From Siminovitchia sp047228825 (GTDB lineage Bacteria > Bacillota > Bacilli > Bacillales > Bacillaceae_C): a DNA stretch of 64,000 nucleotides. The notes beneath the pieces were generated by a model. It ran no database searches. It was not told the origin of the DNA and saw only the letters and a program-made list of their open reading frames with translations. Position 1 is the first letter of the stretch. Each line of letters opens with the position of its first letter. Of this stretch, positions 1 to 8,737 are shown in pieces. The position numbers were made by a program, and so were the translations under genes. The stretch lies in the NCBI RefSeq assembly GCF_047228825.1, contig NZ_JBFEGN010000007.1, positions 25,437 through 89,436 of the forward strand, given 5' to 3'.

Positions 1-399
1 AGTCAACCGGCGACATCATTTATTGCAGATTTTGTTGGAACGTCCAATATTCTCAAAGCTACAGTTGATGGAAAAGAGAACGGATTGACAGTTGTAAAAG
101 GGGACGGGTTCGTGTTGCGTTCCTCAAACGGGACGGATAAAACCGAGGTAGATGTCATTATTCGGCCTGAGCATGTGAAGGTGGCTGATGCAAATAAAAC
201 AGTACACGGAGATAATAAAAACGTTATTCAGGGAACGGTTATCATGGCCACATATCTTGGTTCAATCGTCCGATATGACGTTCAAGTCGGAAGCTATCAG
301 CTCATTGTTGATACAACGTATTCAGCCGGAACAGGCATTTTTGAAGAAGGAAAAAAGGTGAAACTTACGGTAGAACACGAGAGGGTGCTATTGATATGA
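1..399 (+). CDS. ABC importer ATP-binding protein, C-terminal part (cut by window edge)
   Basis: The frame is open from base 1, so only the last ~132 codons are present. The visible part starts with SFIADFVGTSNIL, the usual link from the nucleotide-binding domain to the TOBE domain in ferric-iron, polyamine and phosphonate type importers, and continues with a TOBE segment (IIRPEHVKV). Walker motifs lie outside the window. The stop codon overlaps the ATG of the permease (ATGA), so the two are translationally coupled. The substrate cannot be read from this fragment. The neighbouring phosphatase and glp genes make an organophosphate such as glycerol-phosphate or a phosphonate a reasonable guess, which is inference only. 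Confidence 0.85.
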   Translation, partial: SQPATSFIADFVGTSNILKATVDGKENGLTVVKGDGFVLRSSNGTDKTEVDVIIRPEHVKVADANKTVHGDNKNVIQGTVIMATYLGSIVRYDVQVGSYQLIVDTTYSAGTGIFEEGKKVKLTVEHERVLLI

Positions 400-2096
400 A
401 AAATATGAAAGGGGGATTTAATGGCCTTACGGTCGTGAAAGTCCTGATTTATATATTCTTTGGACTATTCTTGATTCTTCCGCTTATTTCCGTTATTCTC
501 GTCAGTTTTACCGGACAGCCCATCAATCTGCTTGGCTCGCTTACCGATCCGGCTACGTTCAGTTCCACGGTGGAGAAACTTAAAGGGGCTTCTTTTGATC
601 ATTATAAAAAGATATTTACAACAAAGAGTTACTTTGCTGCATTGAAAAATAGTTTACTGCTTTCATTTTTAGTAACGATTATAGTAACTATCGTCTGCAT
701 TCCGCTCGCTTACGGCATTGCACGTACCAAAATGCCATTCAAAAAAACGATATCAGCATTATGTATGGTTCCGCTTATTGTACCGACCTTTATTTCTGCG
801 TATGCATTCATTATCATGCTTGGCCGCTCAGGCTGGGTTACCCAGATTTATAATGCGCTTGGCGGAGAAGGGATGTTGATTGATCCGTATTCCATGTCAG
901 GGATCGTACTCGTTCAGGTTTTTTTCTTTTTTCCATATGCACTTTGGCCGCTCGTTGCCGCGTTTAAGGTAAGTGATTTGAGCTTGGAAGAAGCCTCGCA
1001 AAATCTTGGTGCGAAAAACTTTTTCACCTTCGCGTTTGTAACGTTTCCGCTTGCATTGCCTGGCATTATTTCAAGTGCGCTGCTTATTTTTACTGTAAGT
1101 TTTTCAGATTTTGGCACCCCGATCATTTTGGCTCCAAAAGAAACAAATTTGCTTGTCGTAGAAGCTTACCGTGAAATGGCCGGTTTTTTCAACTGGGGAG
1201 GGGCAGCCATTTTAACCGTCGTTATGGTGCTTGTAGCCGGCTTCTTTTTTTGGCTGCAGCATTTGTTTACAAAAGGAAAGAATTACGGAACGGTTTCAGG
1301 AAAGCCGAAGCAGCAAAAGCTTAGTGAAAATAAACTATTAAATTGGACACTTGCGATTTATTCCATGCTTGTTGTGCTCGTTCCTTTGCTGGCGATGATT
1401 TCAATAGCCATCCAGTCTTTTGCCACAACGTGGGGAAAAGATCCGCTGCCGAACGGGTATACACTGCAGCACTATAAAACGATTTTCTCAACTTCGTTGG
1501 GGAATATTCAAAACAGCATTATTCTGGCGTTGGGCGCGCTTGTGCTCAGTGTTATTATTTCAACTTTCGTTTCGTATTTCGTTGTCCGCCAACATTCTTC
1601 TTCGATGGACTTCATCGTGTCAATCCCGTTGGTTGTTCCAGGGATTGCCTTTGGCATTGCGCTTATTCAAACGTTTAATACTGCTCCGCTTCAATTAACT
1701 GGAACAGCCATCCTGCTTATTATCGCATATGCGATTAGGCGACTCCCATACATGATACGGTCGACGATGGGAACAATGCGTGCCATCAAGCAGGACATCG
1801 AAGAAGCTGCCATTAATCTCGGGGCCACACAGCTTACAGCTGCAATGACGATTATAGGACCGCTTATGCTTCCGGGAATAGCGGCTGGATCAGTTCTTGT
1901 TTTTGTTACCGTTATTAAGGAAGCAAGTGTTTCAATCCTGCTCGCCCCGGCCGAATGGGCGCCAATGAGTTTGGCGATCTTCCAAAATATCTTGCGCGGA
2001 GAATATTATACGGCCGCAGCCATGTCTGTTGTATTGGTTGTCCTTGTGCTTCTGTTACAGGCACTTGCAAACCGACTCGGGCAAAAGAAGCTATAG
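396..2096 (+). CDS. ABC importer permease, two fused permease domains
   Basis: Membrane protein of 566 aa with about 12 hydrophobic segments and two BPD_transp_1 domains in one chain, as in FbpB- and PhnU-like permeases. Each half carries an EAA loop that docks on the ATPase: EEASQNLGAKNFF near residue 200 and EEAAINLGATQLT near residue 470, each followed by a P-L-x-LPGI segment. It overlaps the ATP-binding gene by 4 bases and is followed after 20 bases by a HAD phosphatase, so the operon couples uptake to a phosphatase. The fused-permease type is known for Fe(III), thiamine and 2-aminoethylphosphonate importers. The context here favours a phosphorylated small molecule over iron, without proof. 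Confidence 0.85.
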   Translation: MKNMKGGFNGLTVVKVLIYIFFGLFLILPLISVILVSFTGQPINLLGSLTDPATFSSTVEKLKGASFDHYKKIFTTKSYFAALKNSLLLSFLVTIIVTIVCIPLAYGIARTKMPFKKTISALCMVPLIVPTFISAYAFIIMLGRSGWVTQIYNALGGEGMLIDPYSMSGIVLVQVFFFFPYALWPLVAAFKVSDLSLEEASQNLGAKNFFTFAFVTFPLALPGIISSALLIFTVSFSDFGTPIILAPKETNLLVVEAYREMAGFFNWGGAAILTVVMVLVAGFFFWLQHLFTKGKNYGTVSGKPKQQKLSENKLLNWTLAIYSMLVVLVPLLAMISIAIQSFATTWGKDPLPNGYTLQHYKTIFSTSLGNIQNSIILALGALVLSVIISTFVSYFVVRQHSSSMDFIVSIPLVVPGIAFGIALIQTFNTAPLQLTGTAILLIIAYAIRRLPYMIRSTMGTMRAIKQDIEEAAINLGATQLTAAMTIIGPLMLPGIAAGSVLVFVTVIKEASVSILLAPAEWAPMSLAIFQNILRGEYYTAAAMSVVLVVLVLLLQALANRLGQKKL

Positions 2097-2116
2097 TAGA
2101 CTACAGGAGTGACAGT

Positions 2117-2893
2117 ATGAAAGGGTTTATCTTCGACCTGGATGGAACGATCTATGTCGATAATGAAATGATTGAAGGAGCAGCTGACGCCATCCATAGG
2201 CTGAAATCCCGTGGTGATCGTGTAATTTTTCTGACAAACAAGTCGATAGCGCGCCGGATTGATTATGTTGAAAAGCTCAAGTCGCTTGGGGTAGATGTCA
2301 CTTTAGACGAAGTAATTAATTCCAATTTTATAACGGCAAAATATTTAAAAGATAACATGGAGGCGGGGGATACAGCTTATGTTATTGGGGAGGAGCCGTT
2401 GTTTGACGAGCTGGCGGAAGAAGAGATCAGTATTACGAAGGATCCGCAACATGCCTCCCATGTCGTTATCGGTTGGGATCGAAATTTTGATTATGATAAG
2501 TTAAACAGCGCTTTTCAGGCATGGAGAAATGGTGCAAAAATCATTGCAACGAATCCGGACAGGACTTGCCCGATTAAAGAAGGAGAAATCCCCGATTGCG
2601 GTGCGATGATTGGCGCCATTGAAGGGGCCACAGGAGAAACGGTCACAATAGTTACGGGAAAGCCATCCCCCCTTATGGCCAGCTATGTATTGGATAAAGT
2701 TCTTCGGCTTCCCGCAGAAAACGTGTACATGGTTGGGGACCGGCTAGAGACGGATATTCGGATGGCGAATGAAGCAGGGATGAATTCTGTTCTTGTCATG
2801 ACGGGAATCACGAATTCATCGATGCTGGAAAGGGCAGCGGACAGTCCCAAATATACACTCTCCAGCGTGAAGGATATTGATCAGATTGAATAA
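2117..2893 (+). CDS. HAD-IIA (NagD/AraL-like) phosphatase
   Basis: 258 aa protein starting at ATG 2117, with AGGAG seven bases upstream. A longer reading from 1955 would run through the permease gene and is rejected. HAD motifs are complete: motif I DLDGT (residues 6-10) with the nucleophilic and acid/base Asp, motif II LTNKS, the motif III Lys in TGKPSP, and motif IV GDRLETDI. The size and cap position fit class IIA sugar- or glycerol-phosphate phosphatases (NagD, AraL, phosphoglycolate type). It probably dephosphorylates the imported compound or a related glycolytic phosphate in the cytosol. The substrate is unknown. Confidence 0.8.
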   Translation: MKGFIFDLDGTIYVDNEMIEGAADAIHRLKSRGDRVIFLTNKSIARRIDYVEKLKSLGVDVTLDEVINSNFITAKYLKDNMEAGDTAYVIGEEPLFDELAEEEISITKDPQHASHVVIGWDRNFDYDKLNSAFQAWRNGAKIIATNPDRTCPIKEGEIPDCGAMIGAIEGATGETVTIVTGKPSPLMASYVLDKVLRLPAENVYMVGDRLETDIRMANEAGMNSVLVMTGITNSSMLERAADSPKYTLSSVKDIDQIE

Positions 2894-2924
2894 AATGATT
2901 GGCTTAAAGATTGATGGTCATCAT

Positions 2925-3497
2925 TTACAAGTCGTAATTCCACATAGCAGGATTTCCGGAAGATACTGCGAGTGCTCCGGCTTTCAGGGCGTCATGTACT
3001 TCCTGGAGTTCAGAGACAAGGCCACCGGCGATAATGGGATAAGGAAGCTCGATTGTAAGCCGATCAACAATTTTCGGCAAAATACCCGGCATGATTTCGA
3101 CAGCATCGGGACTGCATGATTTGACCATTTCAATCCCTTTGTATAAGGCGCTGCGATCCAGAAGAAAGATCCGTTGAATGGTCATGAGGCCCATTTCTTT
3201 GGCGAATTTGACCATGCTGCCTTTTGTGGTTATGATTCCTTTCGGCTTCCATGCCTCTGCAATAAAGTTAACCGTACTGCGGGAATTGGAAAGGCCATCA
3301 ATAAAGTCGAGATGGAGAAAAACATGTTTTCCCGCTTCTTTCAGACGGGTAATGTAATGTTCCGCAGATAAGAGGTTGCCCGTGAGCAGGAAAACGATAT
3401 TCACGTTGCTTTTTAACGCTATATCCAGGTCTGCTTCACTTTTGACTGAAGCAATAATTTGTGATTCAACCATGTCTTCGATTCTCATATATTCCAA
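2925..3497 (-). CDS. glpP: Glycerol-3-phosphate-responsive antiterminator GlpP
   Basis: 190 aa. It begins with a TTG codon behind GAAGGG; the next ATG is three codons in. The whole protein matches the GlpP family: a TIM-barrel-like fold with HLDFIDGL, PKGIITTKG, the DAVEIMPGILP segment and a C-terminal IAGGLV phosphate-binding loop. In Bacillus, GlpP binds glycerol-3-phosphate and the leader RNA of glp genes and prevents termination. Here it is divergent from glpD, whose leader carries a matching terminator-like hairpin. It is convergent with the HAD gene, 31 bases away. Confidence 0.92.
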   Translation of the reverse strand: MEYMRIEDMVESQIIASVKSEADLDIALKSNVNIVFLLTGNLLSAEHYITRLKEAGKHVFLHLDFIDGLSNSRSTVNFIAEAWKPKGIITTKGSMVKFAKEMGLMTIQRIFLLDRSALYKGIEMVKSCSPDAVEIMPGILPKIVDRLTIELPYPIIAGGLVSELQEVHDALKAGALAVSSGNPAMWNYDL

Positions 3498-3582
3498 ATC
3501 ACACCCTTCTTTGTTGATAGTTTAAGTTTATCACATAACTGTTTTGTGCAAAATATAATATAAGGTCAGAGATTCTGAGAAA

Positions 3583-3637
3583 GGGCCATTGCAGTCCCCC
3601 GTTTTCAAACGGGGTGATTGTAAATGGCCTTTATTAT
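3583..3637 (+). promoter_or_regulatory. GlpP-dependent antiterminator/terminator hairpin in glpD leader
   Basis: Nested inverted repeat. The outer arms GGCCATT and AATGGCC flank an inner CCCCGTTT/AAACGGGG stem with a two-base loop, and a T-rich stretch (TTTATTAT) follows. It sits 15 bases before the glpD ribosome binding site. This is the layout expected of the GlpP target in Bacillus glpD leaders, and glpP lies immediately upstream in the opposite direction. That GlpP acts here is inferred from family and position. Confidence 0.8.
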
Positions 3638-3651
3638 ATGGAGGATTTTAA

Positions 3652-5229
3652 ATGGGAACATTTTCATTTAAGGAACGAAAACAATTGATGGAGCATCTCG
3701 GTGAAACCAAATACGATGTGATCATTGTAGGAGGCGGTATAACAGGAACGGGCATCGCACTTGATTGTGTGACAAGGGGGCTGAAGACCCTTCTCGTGGA
3801 GATGCAGGATTTTGCAGCGGGTACATCGAGCAGGTCGACAAAGCTGGTCCACGGAGGACTGCGGTACTTGAAGCAGTTTGAAATAAAGATGGTTGCAGAG
3901 GTCGGAAAGGAGCGGGCGATTGTTTATGAAAATGCACCCCATGTGACGCATCCGGAATGGATGCTGCTGCCGATCTATAAAAAAGGGACATTTGGAAAGG
4001 TTTCAACTTCTGCAGGACTGCGGGTATATGATTTTTTAGCCGGAGTCAAAAAGAATGAACGGCGCAAAATGTTGACACGGGAAGAAACCCTTGCGAAGGA
4101 GCCGCTTTTAAAGAAAGATGGTCTCCTTGGAAGCGGCTATTATGTTGAATATCGGACGGACGATGCCCGCCTGACAATGGAAGTGGCAAAGAAGGCTTTT
4201 GAAGAGGGGGCTGACCTGCTGAATTATACGCAGGCCGAAGGCTTCCTTTATGAAGGCGGAAAAGTTTCAGGTGTTAAGGTGCGAGATGTGTTTACAAATA
4301 CAATATATGAAGCAGCAGGCCGAAAGGTTGTCAATGCAACAGGGCCATGGGTGGAGAAGATGATTGAAAAAGACAGAAAGATAAAAGGGAAGGGCCTTAC
4401 ACATACCAAAGGTGTGCATATCGTTATGGATAAGGAAAAATTCCCGCTCAGGCAGGCAGTCTATTTTGATACACCTGACGGCCGGATGGTATTTGCGATT
4501 CCGAGAGACGGAAAAACGTATGTTGGCACAACGGATACTTTTTTTAATGGTGACCTGAAAAATCCTCCGATTACAGAGGAAGACAAGGATTATTTAATGT
4601 CTTGCATCCGGTTTATGTTCCCGGAACTTGGAATAACGAAAGATGACATTGAATCTGGATGGGCCGGAGTCAGACCGCTCATTCAGGAAAAAGGCAAAGG
4701 GCCGTCCGAGATATCCCGCAAAGACGAAATTTGGGTGTCAGATACCGGATTAATCACGATTGTGGGAGGGAAGCTGACCGGTTACAGAAAAATGGCTGAA
4801 ACGGCAACAGATATGCTGGCAAAACAGCTTGAGCAAGAGGGGATTCAAAGCGGACCATGCGTAACAAGAAATCTTCGCCTTTCCGGCGGACATTTTACGA
4901 ATCCGGCCGAATATGAAAAGTCTATTGATGAGAGAAGCCGAAAACTTCGGGAAATTGGCCTTCGTCAAGAGGAGGCACGAACAATTGCGGCGGTATATGG
5001 AACAAACGCAGATATGGTTGCATCGATGAAGGAAAAAGTTCTGCCGGACGAAGAACTGCCGTTGGCAATTAAATTGCTTGTTCATTACGCTGTGCTGTAC
5101 GAAATGGCAATGACGCCCGAAGATTTTTTTGCACGCAGAACCGGGGCAAGCTTCTTTCGTTTGAATTGGCAGAAAAAATGGGAAGACGCCGTAACTGCGT
5201 ATATGAAAAAGCTTTTTGGAAACCTGTAG
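3652..5229 (+). CDS. glpD: Aerobic glycerol-3-phosphate dehydrogenase
   Basis: 525 aa flavoprotein that oxidises glycerol-3-phosphate to dihydroxyacetone phosphate and passes electrons to menaquinone at the inner face of the membrane. The N-terminal FAD-binding motif VGGGITGTG is at residues 26-34, followed by the family signature SSRSTKLVHGGLRYLKQ (about residues 59-75). The segment GVRPLI and the C-terminal DUF/DAO_C domain are intact. The start ATG has GGAGG eight bases upstream. It is expressed from a leader with the GlpP-type hairpin, so induction by glycerol-3-phosphate is expected. It is slightly shorter than the B. subtilis enzyme (~555 aa) without a visible gap in motifs. Confidence 0.95.
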   Translation: MGTFSFKERKQLMEHLGETKYDVIIVGGGITGTGIALDCVTRGLKTLLVEMQDFAAGTSSRSTKLVHGGLRYLKQFEIKMVAEVGKERAIVYENAPHVTHPEWMLLPIYKKGTFGKVSTSAGLRVYDFLAGVKKNERRKMLTREETLAKEPLLKKDGLLGSGYYVEYRTDDARLTMEVAKKAFEEGADLLNYTQAEGFLYEGGKVSGVKVRDVFTNTIYEAAGRKVVNATGPWVEKMIEKDRKIKGKGLTHTKGVHIVMDKEKFPLRQAVYFDTPDGRMVFAIPRDGKTYVGTTDTFFNGDLKNPPITEEDKDYLMSCIRFMFPELGITKDDIESGWAGVRPLIQEKGKGPSEISRKDEIWVSDTGLITIVGGKLTGYRKMAETATDMLAKQLEQEGIQSGPCVTRNLRLSGGHFTNPAEYEKSIDERSRKLREIGLRQEEARTIAAVYGTNADMVASMKEKVLPDEELPLAIKLLVHYAVLYEMAMTPEDFFARRTGASFFRLNWQKKWEDAVTAYMKKLFGNL

Positions 5230-5257
5230 TGTCCGGTTGGAAAGAGGCATTGCATTG

Positions 5258-5298
5258 TAAAAAGCCCTTGGTGCCTGATCAGCCTTGAAACCAAGGGC
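5258..5298 (-). terminator. Terminator after the molybdopterin oxidoreductase gene
   Basis: Arms GCCCTTGGT and ACCAAGGGC (5264-5272, 5290-5298), with a T run on the minus strand. It lies between convergent glpD and the oxidoreductase and probably serves both. Confidence 0.75.
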
Positions 5299-5312
5299 AT
5301 CATTCTTTGCAC

Positions 5313-7406
5313 TTATGCTTTACTCCATTCTTTACCAGTCTTCAGTTGATCTCCTGCAGCCACCTTCTCTGCATTTACCTTTCCTGAGAAAAACACGGCG
5401 CCGCCGCCCATGTCAGCTTCCCGGTCCGGTGTCAAGGCATTCACAAGCCGTTTTGCTCCATGGGCATCGGCCCAGAGGCCTTGGGTGACCAGAACGCCTG
5501 GAAGAACCTGATCCCCGACAGATGCCGGCAATTCACATTCTCCCCGGTCATTCCAGATGCGGACCCAATCACCGTTTTCAATGCCAAGCCGCAGCGCGTC
5601 TTCCTGGTTGATGAACAGCTGCGGTGATTTTTCCAATCTGACATGTTTTTCGTTATTGGAAAAAGTGGAGTTTAAAAAGTTATGGTTCGGGCCGGGCACG
5701 AATAGAAAAGGATAGTCCGAATTTTCCTCTTTCAACGGTATGTGCGTCGGCAGCGGCGGGTGCCCATCCAGTTCCATCCTTTTCGAATACAATTCAATTT
5801 TTCCGCTCGGTGTGTTCAAACGCTTCAAACGGTTTTCCGGAGTACGTGCTTTGACAAAGCGTTTTTCTTTAAGTTCTTTCAATGTAATGTCAGGAAAATA
5901 AGGATTTGGCACATCACTGATCGCCTGGCGGATCATGTCTTCATCACTGTCTTTAAAAGCTTCTTCATCAAATCCCATTACTGCCGCCAACAGCCTGAAC
6001 ACTTCCGCATTCGACTTGCTTTCTCCATAAGGAGGAATGACCGGCTCCTGTAAATGCAAATAGAGATGCCAGTAAGATGTATATATATCCGTATTTTCAA
6101 AGGAGGACGTTGCCGGCAATACGATATCCGCATACGCCGCCGTTTCCGTCAAAAACAAGTCATGGACGACCATGAAGAGGTCATCACGCAGCAATCCTTT
6201 TCTGACTTTGACGGAATCCGGAGCAACGACGGCAGGATTGCTGCTATATACAAATAAGGATCGGATCGGGTTTTCCGTCTCTAACAGGGCTTGCCCCAAT
6301 TGAATCATGTTAATCGAGCGGGTTGGCTTTTTTTGCAGATCCGGCCGTTGCAATGCCCTCGTGTTGTAATTCAAGTAAGCCGAGTTTGATTTCACTGCTC
6401 CTCCGCCTTTCAGCAGCCATTGGCCCGTTAAAGCCGGAAGACAGGCAATGGTCCTGACAATCATGCCGCCATTGTCATGGTGCTGAAGCCCGTTGCCGAT
6501 CCGGATCATGGAGGGGGCAGTGGAACCGTACAGACGGGCAAGTTTATAAATATCTTCCGCCGGAACTCCTGTAATGCCAGAGACAACTTGAGGGTCATAT
6601 TGCTTTACATGGTGCTCCAGTTCCTCGTACCCTACTGTATATTCTGTTAAAAACTCCCGGTCTACTAAATTTTCTTTATATAATACATGCATGATGCCCA
6701 GCGCCAATGCCGCATCGGTTCCCGGAATAACCGGAATAAACCAATCCGCCATGCGGCCGGTCCGGTTTTTATGGACATCTATGACAACGAGCTTTGCCCC
6801 TTGCTTTCTCGCTTTTTGTGCGATCATTACCTGGTGCATATTCGTACTTGCAGCATTGATTCCCCAAAAAACAAACAATTTTGTTTCCGTCATTTCTTCG
6901 GGATCCGTGCCAAAACTGCTGCCCATCGTATACCTATATCCCACAGCTCCGGCATCCGAACAGATCGTCCGCTCCAACTGGCTCGCACCGAGACGATGAA
7001 AAAAGCGCCTGTCCATTCCTTCTGAATGAATCCTGCCCATATTTCCGTAAAAGCTGTAAGGCAAAATGGATTCCGGACCTTCCTCCGAAATGATTTTTTT
7101 CCAGCGGTCGGAAATCGTCTCAATGGCCTCCTGCCAGCTGATCGGGATAAACTTTCCTTCGCCCTTTTCTCCAACACGCTTTAAAGGTGTTTTTAATCTT
7201 TTTTCGTCGTAAAGGCGGGCTCCCATATTCCGCACTTTGTTGCAAATGCTTCCTTTCGTTATGGGATGGTTGGGATCTCCGTCAATTTTTACGATCTTCC
7301 CGTCTTTTTTATGGACAAGCAGTCCGCATTGATCCGGACAATCAAGAGAGCAGACCGAAGGAAATATTCCGTCTTTTTGATGTGCCAATGATTCCATTTC
7401 GAGCAT
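5313..7406 (-). CDS. Molybdopterin-dependent oxidoreductase (YyaE-like)
   Basis: 697 aa cytosolic member of the DMSO-reductase/formate dehydrogenase superfamily with no Tat signal. The N-terminus has a four-Cys [4Fe-4S] motif (CSLDCPDQC, then Cys in GSICNK). After it come the pterin-guanine-dinucleotide-binding domains, with segments such as LFVFWGINAA and VHDLFLTETAAYADIVLPA, and a C-terminal molydopterin-dinucleotide-binding beta-barrel (residues ~580-690). It resembles B. subtilis YyaE, whose substrate is unknown. No partner iron-sulfur or membrane subunit is adjacent, so it likely works as a single catalytic subunit with a soluble donor. The gene is monocistronic. Confidence 0.82.
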   Translation of the reverse strand: MLEMESLAHQKDGIFPSVCSLDCPDQCGLLVHKKDGKIVKIDGDPNHPITKGSICNKVRNMGARLYDEKRLKTPLKRVGEKGEGKFIPISWQEAIETISDRWKKIISEEGPESILPYSFYGNMGRIHSEGMDRRFFHRLGASQLERTICSDAGAVGYRYTMGSSFGTDPEEMTETKLFVFWGINAASTNMHQVMIAQKARKQGAKLVVIDVHKNRTGRMADWFIPVIPGTDAALALGIMHVLYKENLVDREFLTEYTVGYEELEHHVKQYDPQVVSGITGVPAEDIYKLARLYGSTAPSMIRIGNGLQHHDNGGMIVRTIACLPALTGQWLLKGGGAVKSNSAYLNYNTRALQRPDLQKKPTRSINMIQLGQALLETENPIRSLFVYSSNPAVVAPDSVKVRKGLLRDDLFMVVHDLFLTETAAYADIVLPATSSFENTDIYTSYWHLYLHLQEPVIPPYGESKSNAEVFRLLAAVMGFDEEAFKDSDEDMIRQAISDVPNPYFPDITLKELKEKRFVKARTPENRLKRLNTPSGKIELYSKRMELDGHPPLPTHIPLKEENSDYPFLFVPGPNHNFLNSTFSNNEKHVRLEKSPQLFINQEDALRLGIENGDWVRIWNDRGECELPASVGDQVLPGVLVTQGLWADAHGAKRLVNALTPDREADMGGGAVFFSGKVNAEKVAAGDQLKTGKEWSKA

Positions 7407-7644
7407 CCCCTTAGATAAAATAATGATATAGATTATACCACACCACAGCTGATACGTCGTTGTACCGATAAACTTTCTTTCAGAGATTGGCCGATGGCTT
7501 CACGGCAGCACAAATGACCCTTTGGCGGTTAGTTGTAAGTTCAAATGATCAAGGAATGGGCACACGAAACGACCGTCGTGGGCCATATAGCAAAAAATGG
7601 TACAAAAGTTTGGAGGCCCAAAGCAATAAAATTGAAAAAATTGG

Positions 7645-7673
7645 TTGACAGCCAAAACATTTCGGAATAAAAT
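7645..7673 (+). promoter_or_regulatory. Sigma-A promoter for the SAM riboswitch transcript
   Basis: TTGACA at 7645-7650, a 17-base spacer, and TAAAAT at 7668-7673. It starts about 40 bases before the riboswitch aptamer. It is a near-perfect vegetative promoter in the otherwise empty 7407-7713 gap. Confidence 0.8.
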
Positions 7674-7713
7674 AGGTTTCAACGTTCCAAATGACAATTT
7701 CATTATTTCATAC

Positions 7714-7889
7714 TCTTATGAAGAGAGGCGGAGGGACTGGCCCGGTGAAGCCTCGGCAACCATTGAATATACTTTTATATATTCAAACGGTGCCAATTCC
7801 AGCAGATTTTTTAAAAGTCTGATATATAAGAGGCAAAGCTGATGATTCTAATTAAAAGCGGAGACCTCTTATTGTGAAGGGGTCTTTTT
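7714..7889 (+). ncRNA. SAM-I (S-box) riboswitch with terminator
   Basis: The aptamer at 7714-7832 has the S-box hallmarks in order: P1 arm CTCTTAT, the GAGAGGCGGAGGGACTGGCC core, GAAGCCTCGGCAACC, the variable P3 arm (AATATACTTTTATATATT), GGTGCCAATTCCAGCAGA, and the closing ATAAGAG. A terminator follows at 7862-7889 (AGACCTCTT/AAGGGGTCT plus T5). Its 5' arm can instead pair with the AAGAGG of P1. S-boxes turn off methionine and sulfur genes when S-adenosylmethionine is high. Here it controls yezD, and by read-through possibly the metQNI run. Confidence 0.95.
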
Positions 7890-7930
7890 CTTGTATATCG
7901 GGCGATTTACAATCAAAGGAGCTGAGAGGA

Positions 7931-8080
7931 ATGGGGGAAAAAGTAAAAGTAGATAACGAGAAGTTGAAAGTGATTGCGGAAGCCCTCGGCAATTTGCGTT
8001 TCGGTGAGCTGCAAATAACGGTTCACGAAGGGAAAATTGTTCAGATCAACCGGATCGAAAAGAAGCGGTTTCCAGCATGA
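7931..8080 (+). CDS. Small YezD-family protein (DUF2292)
   Basis: 49 aa, starting at ATG 7931 with AAAGGAG nine bases upstream. An earlier ATG at 7874 lies inside the riboswitch terminator and is rejected. The segment LRFGELQITVHEGKIVQINRIEKKR matches the YezD pattern of a short beta-rich protein with a G-x-[VI]-x-[VI]-x-V-x-[DE]-G-[KR]-[VI]-[VI]-Q-I core. YezD-family genes often sit in S-box or cysteine-regulated sulfur operons, as this one does, but no biochemical role is established. A strong terminator follows directly. Confidence 0.75.
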   Translation: MGEKVKVDNEKLKVIAEALGNLRFGELQITVHEGKIVQINRIEKKRFPA

Positions 8081-8122
8081 TACATGATGAATATACTGGG
8101 AAGCTGACCGGACAACCGGAGG

Positions 8123-8183
8123 CCTCTTGATTTGCGCAAATTTGCTTGCTAAAGGCATATTTGTGTTGATCAAGGGGTTTTTT
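8123..8183 (+). terminator. Intrinsic terminator after yezD
   Basis: Arms CCTCTTGAT (8123-8131) and ATCAAGGGG (8169-8177), followed by TTTTTT. The large loop contains the palindrome GCAAATTTGC. It separates yezD from the msrA remnant and metQNI. Confidence 0.6.
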
Positions 8184-8207
8184 AAATGGAAAAAAGGAGA
8201 ATAAACA

Positions 8208-8707
8208 TGTCTGACGCGGAACTTTTGCAACCTTTGCGAGCGGCTGTTTTTGGTGCATGATCCAACCATTTGACACTCAGCCGGGGATTGAGAAAGTGGT
8301 TTCCGGTTATACTGGCGGGACGTTTGAGAACCCGACGTATGAACAGGCATGCACCGGGATTAATCGGCCATGTGGAAGCAGTACAGATTTCGTTTAATAA
8401 CCAAGTATTTTTATATGAAAAGTTAGTTGGATCGTTTTGGCAGCAAATTGACCCAACAGATGGGGGCGGCCCATTCAAAAGCAGCGGATCATCCTATCAG
8501 ACAGCTATTTGTGATCATTCCGAAAAACAAAGAAGAATTGCCGGGGAATCGAGAAGGAAGCCGGGAAATAGCGGGAGGTTTAAGTATCCCGTTGTTACGA
8601 ATATTTTGCAGCGGATCCTTTCCATCCCGTCAGAATCACGATAAAAAGAATCCGGAAAAATACGCTTCCTTCAAGGAAGAGTCCGGAAGGGCGCTGTTTA
8701 AATACTA
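8208..8707 (+). pseudogene. msrA: msrA remnant (peptide methionine-S-sulfoxide reductase A)
   Basis: Reading across frames gives almost a whole MsrA. It starts with MSDAELL. After a shift comes ATFASGCFWCMIQPFD with the catalytic GCFW(C) site, then GIEKVVSGYTGGTFENPTYEQ. A second shift near 8362 leads to GHVEAVQISF, FWQQIDPTDGGG and SSYQTA. The C-terminal KKNPEKYASFKEESGR is in yet another frame. At least three frameshifts plus small losses mean no functional protein is made. Total span fits a normal gene of ~175 codons. It lies just before metQ, consistent with a former methionine-metabolism operon. Confidence 0.9.
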
Positions 8708-8737
8708 ACAATTCATCATTAAAGGGGAAACATCAGA

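Noticed and set aside
1955..2116. N-terminal extension of the HAD phosphatase frame into the permease gene
   Set aside because: It overlaps the permease in another frame, has no RBS, and the HAD motif I begins right after ATG 2117.
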